Origin: Prototheca cutis
Lineage: Eukaryota > Chlorophyta > Trebouxiophyceae > Chlorellales > Chlorellaceae
Assembly: GCA_002897115.2 (NCBI GenBank)
Contig: BCIH01000003.1
Span: 1,175,561 to 1,239,560 of the forward strand
DNA length: 64,000 nucleotides
Direction: 5' to 3'
Under the pieces are notes generated by a model that worked only from the letters and a program-made list of their open reading frames with translations, ran no database searches and was not told where the DNA came from. How positions within the stretch are numbered: the stretch's first letter is position 1; each line of letters begins with the position of its first letter. Positions 60,498 through 64,000 of this stretch are shown in pieces. The position numbers were made by a program, and so were the translations under genes.

Positions 60498-61058
60498 TAA
60501 GTGGCACCGCCGAGGTCCTCCCACCCCGCACGGCTTTCTGGCAATTGACCCGGGGCTGTCAGCTGACCAAAACATCCAGCTTTGTCAGGGCCATGCCAAT
60601 GTGTACCTCTGTTTGGTCCCTCAACGCAGTCCCGGCCCCATTCTGATGAAAGACGACGACCAAACTGTGGTGTCAACTTGCTGTTCCTGCACACGCACAT
60701 AGGTCAGAAAGGAAAGGATGCAGGGATTCCTTTTACATGCAGACGGTGGTGTCAGACTGCTCAGAACGCACCGCGAATGGTGCTCGAGCCGAGGTTGGTT
60801 CCCCACGCTCCAGCACCGGCGCAAACAGAGGGAGCTCTCGTCAGGGTCAAAGTTGGTGTTGGCACCATGGTCGGTGCAGTTGTGCGTCAAGGACTGCGAG
60901 GCATCGACATATGAAACGAAGACAATAGGGCGCACTGGAGGGGGGGATCCCGGATGCACATGCCGTGTGCGAAAAGCCGGGCATGCGCGGAACCTTGATG
61001 CCCCCGAGCTAAGGGGTTTTAGTCGGTGTTTGATGTACAAATCAGGGGACAATTGCAC
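60498..61058. other. Convergent 3' flanks
   Basis: It lies between the CMP-KDO synthetase gene (+) and the Acl4-type gene (-). No other gene is seen. Confidence 0.5.
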
Positions 61059-63217
61059 TCAGCCCATGTCTTCCTCCTCTTCTTCGCCCTCACCAGCGGC
61101 GATGAGCTGCTCGATTTCCTTGCTGAGCTCTTCCAGGGAGGTTGCGACGTCCGGGTCCGGAGCGCCGGCCCGGGCGGCAGCCTGGCACGCGAGCAGCCCG
61201 TCCTTTGCGACATCGGCGGCATCTTCGCAGTCGCCGGCGCGGACAAAGGCCTCGGCCAGCAGGAGGTACACGGCCGGGACGGTATCGTTCTCTTCCAGGA
61301 GACCTGCCAGGATGGCAATTGCGCTTTCCACCTCGCAGTCCAGCTCCAGCAGCATGCGTGCCGCCTCGAACCGGAACTCAAAGCTAGGCAGCTCATCGAC
61401 ATCATCGTCTTCTTCCTCGCTGTCCTGGCTGCCCAGCTCTTCTTCGCTACTGTCGCTGCCACCTTCCTTGCCCTCCTCACCCGCCGGCCGGGGCGGTTTG
61501 AGCCACATGGCGACAGACTCGGTCAGGGTCTTGGCAGCCGACTCGTGCCGCCCACGGGCCATGTCCAGCACCGCCGCGGCCTGCAGCGGCTCGGGGCTGG
61601 CCGTGTCCAGCGTTCGAGCTTCGGTCAAAAGAGCATCGACTTCGGGGGCGACGCGCTCGACGGGCGCGGGCGCGCCGGCGCCGGTGGGGGACCCCGCCGC
61701 CGCAGCCTCCTCGGCTGCCGCAGACAGCAGGTGCTCGGCCAGGCAGCACAGCGACGAACAGAGCTGATTGGAAAGCGCCGCACGCTGTGCCGCCGCCTCC
61801 TCCGCCGTCTCGTCCTCCATAGACTCGCTGGCCTCCTGTTGTGAGCATGCACGTGCAGCACAAGTTTTCATCGTGTTGGATGATTTCTAGTTGGCAAGGC
61901 CGACATCGGTGGCAGAGGTGTTCGATGCGCTGCTGGGGAACCCAAAAATTTCAAACAAGAAAGTTATGTGTTGCAGGGTCACGCATGGGATCAGCGCGGG
62001 GCAGCCAGGGGAGCCTGGCCCCCACGAGCGCCCCGCTCCCCCACGGCAAAGACCAAGCATGTGGACAGATGTTCAATTTCCGAGACCCATCAGCTGGAAA
62101 GACCGCATGGAGTTCATAGCGGCAACAGAAAAGAAGTCTCGGTGTTTTAGGTGAGGCGATGCATAATGGCAGCGGGGACTCAGCGGGTGATGCCACTCCA
62201 GCAGACCACCAATGCACTGAAAGGGCCTCCGTTTCCTCTCCCCCCCAAAAGTCCCACATCCCCATGACCACCCATCCAAAAGAACAGCCACGCCGACACG
62301 CACCGCCTGAACAATGTCTTGTCTCAAGATATCGATACCCTTACGGATGGCCGCTTCCGCCTCGGTGCCCGCCAGCATCTGACCAAGGTACCTGCGGGAG
62401 GTTTGTTGGGGGACAGCTGTCATGCATTACATCATCTGCGCGAAATCTCTTGCCAAAACGAGTGTCAAAAAGGCAACAAGTCCAGGGAAGCATCAGTTTG
62501 TCAGAGGTGAAATAAAGTTTGTTGTCTCCGCACAGGCACCCTTGCGGGTGGTCAGCTATCTAAAACAAGTCATCCTCTGCATCCGGTGGACTTGTGGTTT
62601 CCATGCATTCATGCATGCGTGCGCCACAAATGGACACAATCCAGGCTCACTCACATGTACTTTTCAAAACCGGAGTCTGGCTCAGCCGCGGCCGCCTTCT
62701 TCAGCATCTCAATGGCTTCCTCTGGGTTGCCAGTCTCTGCCAGGAAGGCACCATAGCCGCTCAGGTACTCCCCATTCTGCAATGTGACGGCAAGGGAGTA
62801 ATTTCTCGGCACGCTCGGGGACGCATGCAGAAGCAGCTCAGTGCTGCATGCATTGCTAGCTTGTCCCCATGTTTTCCACCACCGCGGTTGGTCCCCACAA
62901 GGGGAACCGCACTGGCCACAACGCACCTGCGGCTCCATCTTCAGCGCCTGCGTATATCTCGCGCGAGCAGTGTCCAGGTCATCTTGCATCAGCGCAATCT
63001 CCGCTTCCTCAAAGCACTCCTCGGCGGTCTGCGCACGGTGAACGGTCGAGGCGGGGGGGCGCCTGAGCACGCCAGCCGATGGATCCCAGAACGCCATGCA
63101 TGCACGGAGATGCGGATTGCCATGACACTTTCAAAGATACGTATTTCAAATGCAGTCCACTCGTACCAGAGTTTCCGCCTCGGCGACATGTTTCTTGCTG
63201 CCGGTCTTCTTGCCCAT
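61059..63217 (-). CDS. TPR protein similar to ribosomal assembly chaperone Acl4
   Basis: Exons 63217-63167, 63028-62927, 62776-62655, 62391-62304 and 61835-61059, 379 residues, close to yeast Acl4. The N-terminus MGKKTGSKKHVAEAETL is basic. TPR units follow: CFEEAEIALMQDDLDTARA with YTQALKMEP, NGEYLSGYGAFLAETG with AIEMLKKAAAAEPDSGFEKYM, then YLGQMLAGTEAEAAIRKGI. The C-terminal half has helices LCSSLCCLAEHLL, FEAARMLLELDCEVESAI and AVYLLLAEAFVRAGDCEDA, and very acidic stretches (SDSSEEELGSQDSEEEDDD; terminal EEEEEDMG). Acl4 captures nascent uL4 and escorts it to pre-60S particles. The acidic tail would suit binding a basic ribosomal protein. The assignment rests on architecture and length. 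Confidence 0.75.
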
Positions 63218-63618
63218 CGCGCCGGCTGTGGGCGGCCTCTGCGAACAGCCGACCCTAGCGCCAGCCGCGTATCCCAACCAAACAATCAAATGCAGTTCTT
63301 GATATCCAGCATCAGCAATCAGGAAAATGCGTGTCCTAGTTGTGGGAGGAGGGTCCCAATACCTGCGCGGCAGTCGCAGGTGGAGGCATGCTGGGGAACT
63401 GGGGAAGGCGCGCGGGCCGCTCGCGTGATGAATGCCACCTGGCTTGGGAGAACTGGGAATTATGGATGCGTCCCTGTGGGCTGCCCTCTCCCCTTGAAAA
63501 CACTCCCATAGGCATGTTCTTTTAAGTTACTAATGATAAGACATTTGTTTCACGGAAACATTCACAACTGCATGGCAGCACGAATAGCTTGGAGAGACAT
63601 CTCGGGCATGCATGCTGC
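63218..63618. other. Intergenic region between two minus-strand genes
   Basis: It contains the promoter of the Acl4-type gene and the 3' flank of the gene at the right edge. Nothing else is seen. Confidence 0.45.
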
Positions 63619-64000
63619 TCATCGCGATTTCTTCTGCTTCCTTGTCCCTGCTGGTTTGCGGTTGGCCTCGGTGGGCTCCACATCCCCGCCACCAGACCCC
63701 GTGAGCAAGTGCTCGTACTCCTCCAGCGGCGCAAAATCGCTCATGAGGTCTTTGGACTTGCGCTTGACGGGCCGGCCTGGCTTGGCGGCTGCGGCTGGGG
63801 CCCCGGCGCGACGGCCGCCGACGGGCCGATCGTCGTCGCTGTTGCCGCTGCCATCGTCGTCGCTGCTGGGCTCGGGGACCTCGAAGGGATTGAGATCGTC
63901 CCCGCCCACCAGGTCTTGCCCCTGCCGTTGTCGGGCCTTGGATTGCTTGCGCACTGAAGCAAGCATAGCAGCTACTTCGGCATCCGCCGCCTCGTCGTCT
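63619..64000 (-). CDS. 3' end of a probable CBF/Mak21/NOC1-type ribosome biogenesis protein (partial)
   Basis: The frame is open to the window edge and ends at 63619; only the C-terminal 126 or so residues are present. They read EAADAEVAAMLASVRKQSK, then an acidic NPFEVPEPSSDDDGSGNSDD, a basic PGRPVKRKSKD, FAPLEEYEHLLTGSG and a basic end (GTRKQKKSR). The acidic/basic alternation and the motif of the form F-A-x-x-E-E-Y-E-x-L-L are typical of the C-terminus of CCAAT-binding factor/Noc1 proteins, which act in nuclear export of pre-60S particles. With the main domain outside the window, this is a moderate assignment. Confidence 0.5.
   Translation of the reverse strand, partial: DDEAADAEVAAMLASVRKQSKARQRQGQDLVGGDDLNPFEVPEPSSDDDGSGNSDDDRPVGGRRAGAPAAAAKPGRPVKRKSKDLMSDFAPLEEYEHLLTGSGGGDVEPTEANRKPAGTRKQKKSR

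Overview
The window is nuclear DNA from a GC-rich eukaryote with many short GT-AG introns. The gene set is that of a green alga: a plant-type tandem GTP cyclohydrolase I, a membrane-anchored CMP-KDO synthetase, a PATROL1/UNC13-type (DUF810) protein, a plant-type lipase of the At3g07400 kind, a plant-type RMI2, LEA proteins and an acetate transporter of the GPR1/FUN34/YaaH family. A chlorophyte, probably a trebouxiophyte of the Chlorella/Auxenochlorella kind, fits best, but the lineage is inference. Most coding models below were joined by hand from splice sites whose phases agree and from similarity to families known from memory. Twenty-three genes are described, and one of them runs off the right edge.

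Layout. 0.7-14.2 kb: a helicase-C-like protein (+), a TBC-domain protein (-), a coiled-coil protein (-), COP9 signalosome subunit 6 (+), an RGG-rich HABP4/SERBP1-type RNA-binding protein (-) and an organelle-targeted deoxynucleoside kinase (+). 15-24.5 kb: a DUF810/UNC13 protein (-), mitochondrial HSP70 (-) and NMN adenylyltransferase (+). 25.2-26.0 kb: ribosomal protein eL28 (+). 26.5-40.2 kb: a stretch dominated by three structurally different LEA-like genes. These are a secreted, tryptophan-motif repeat protein (-), a small group-3 LEA protein with an organelle presequence (+), and a 750-residue protein with 55-residue tandem repeats (-). PER1/PGAP3, RMI2 and GTP cyclohydrolase I lie between them. 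41.6-50.4 kb: two unrecognised genes, the acetate transporter (+) and a coiled-coil protein with an AT-hook-like motif (-). 51.1-60.5 kb: a class 3 lipase (-), divergent from an ABHD18-type hydrolase (+), then CMP-KDO synthetase (+). 61-64 kb: an Acl4-type TPR chaperone (-) and the 3' end of a probable CBF/Mak21/NOC1 gene (-).

The most interesting part is 26.5-40.2 kb. The three LEA-like genes appear to address three compartments (secretory route, organelle, cytosol). The first two are head to head across 366 bp, which suggests a stress-protection neighbourhood. Two of the three proteins contain repeats I do not recognise from any named family, and an assembly gap of 100 N lies inside one repeat array. 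Many introns carry long C/G homopolymers, and isolated N bases lie in intact exons. No tRNA, rRNA, transposon or CRISPR array was recognised.
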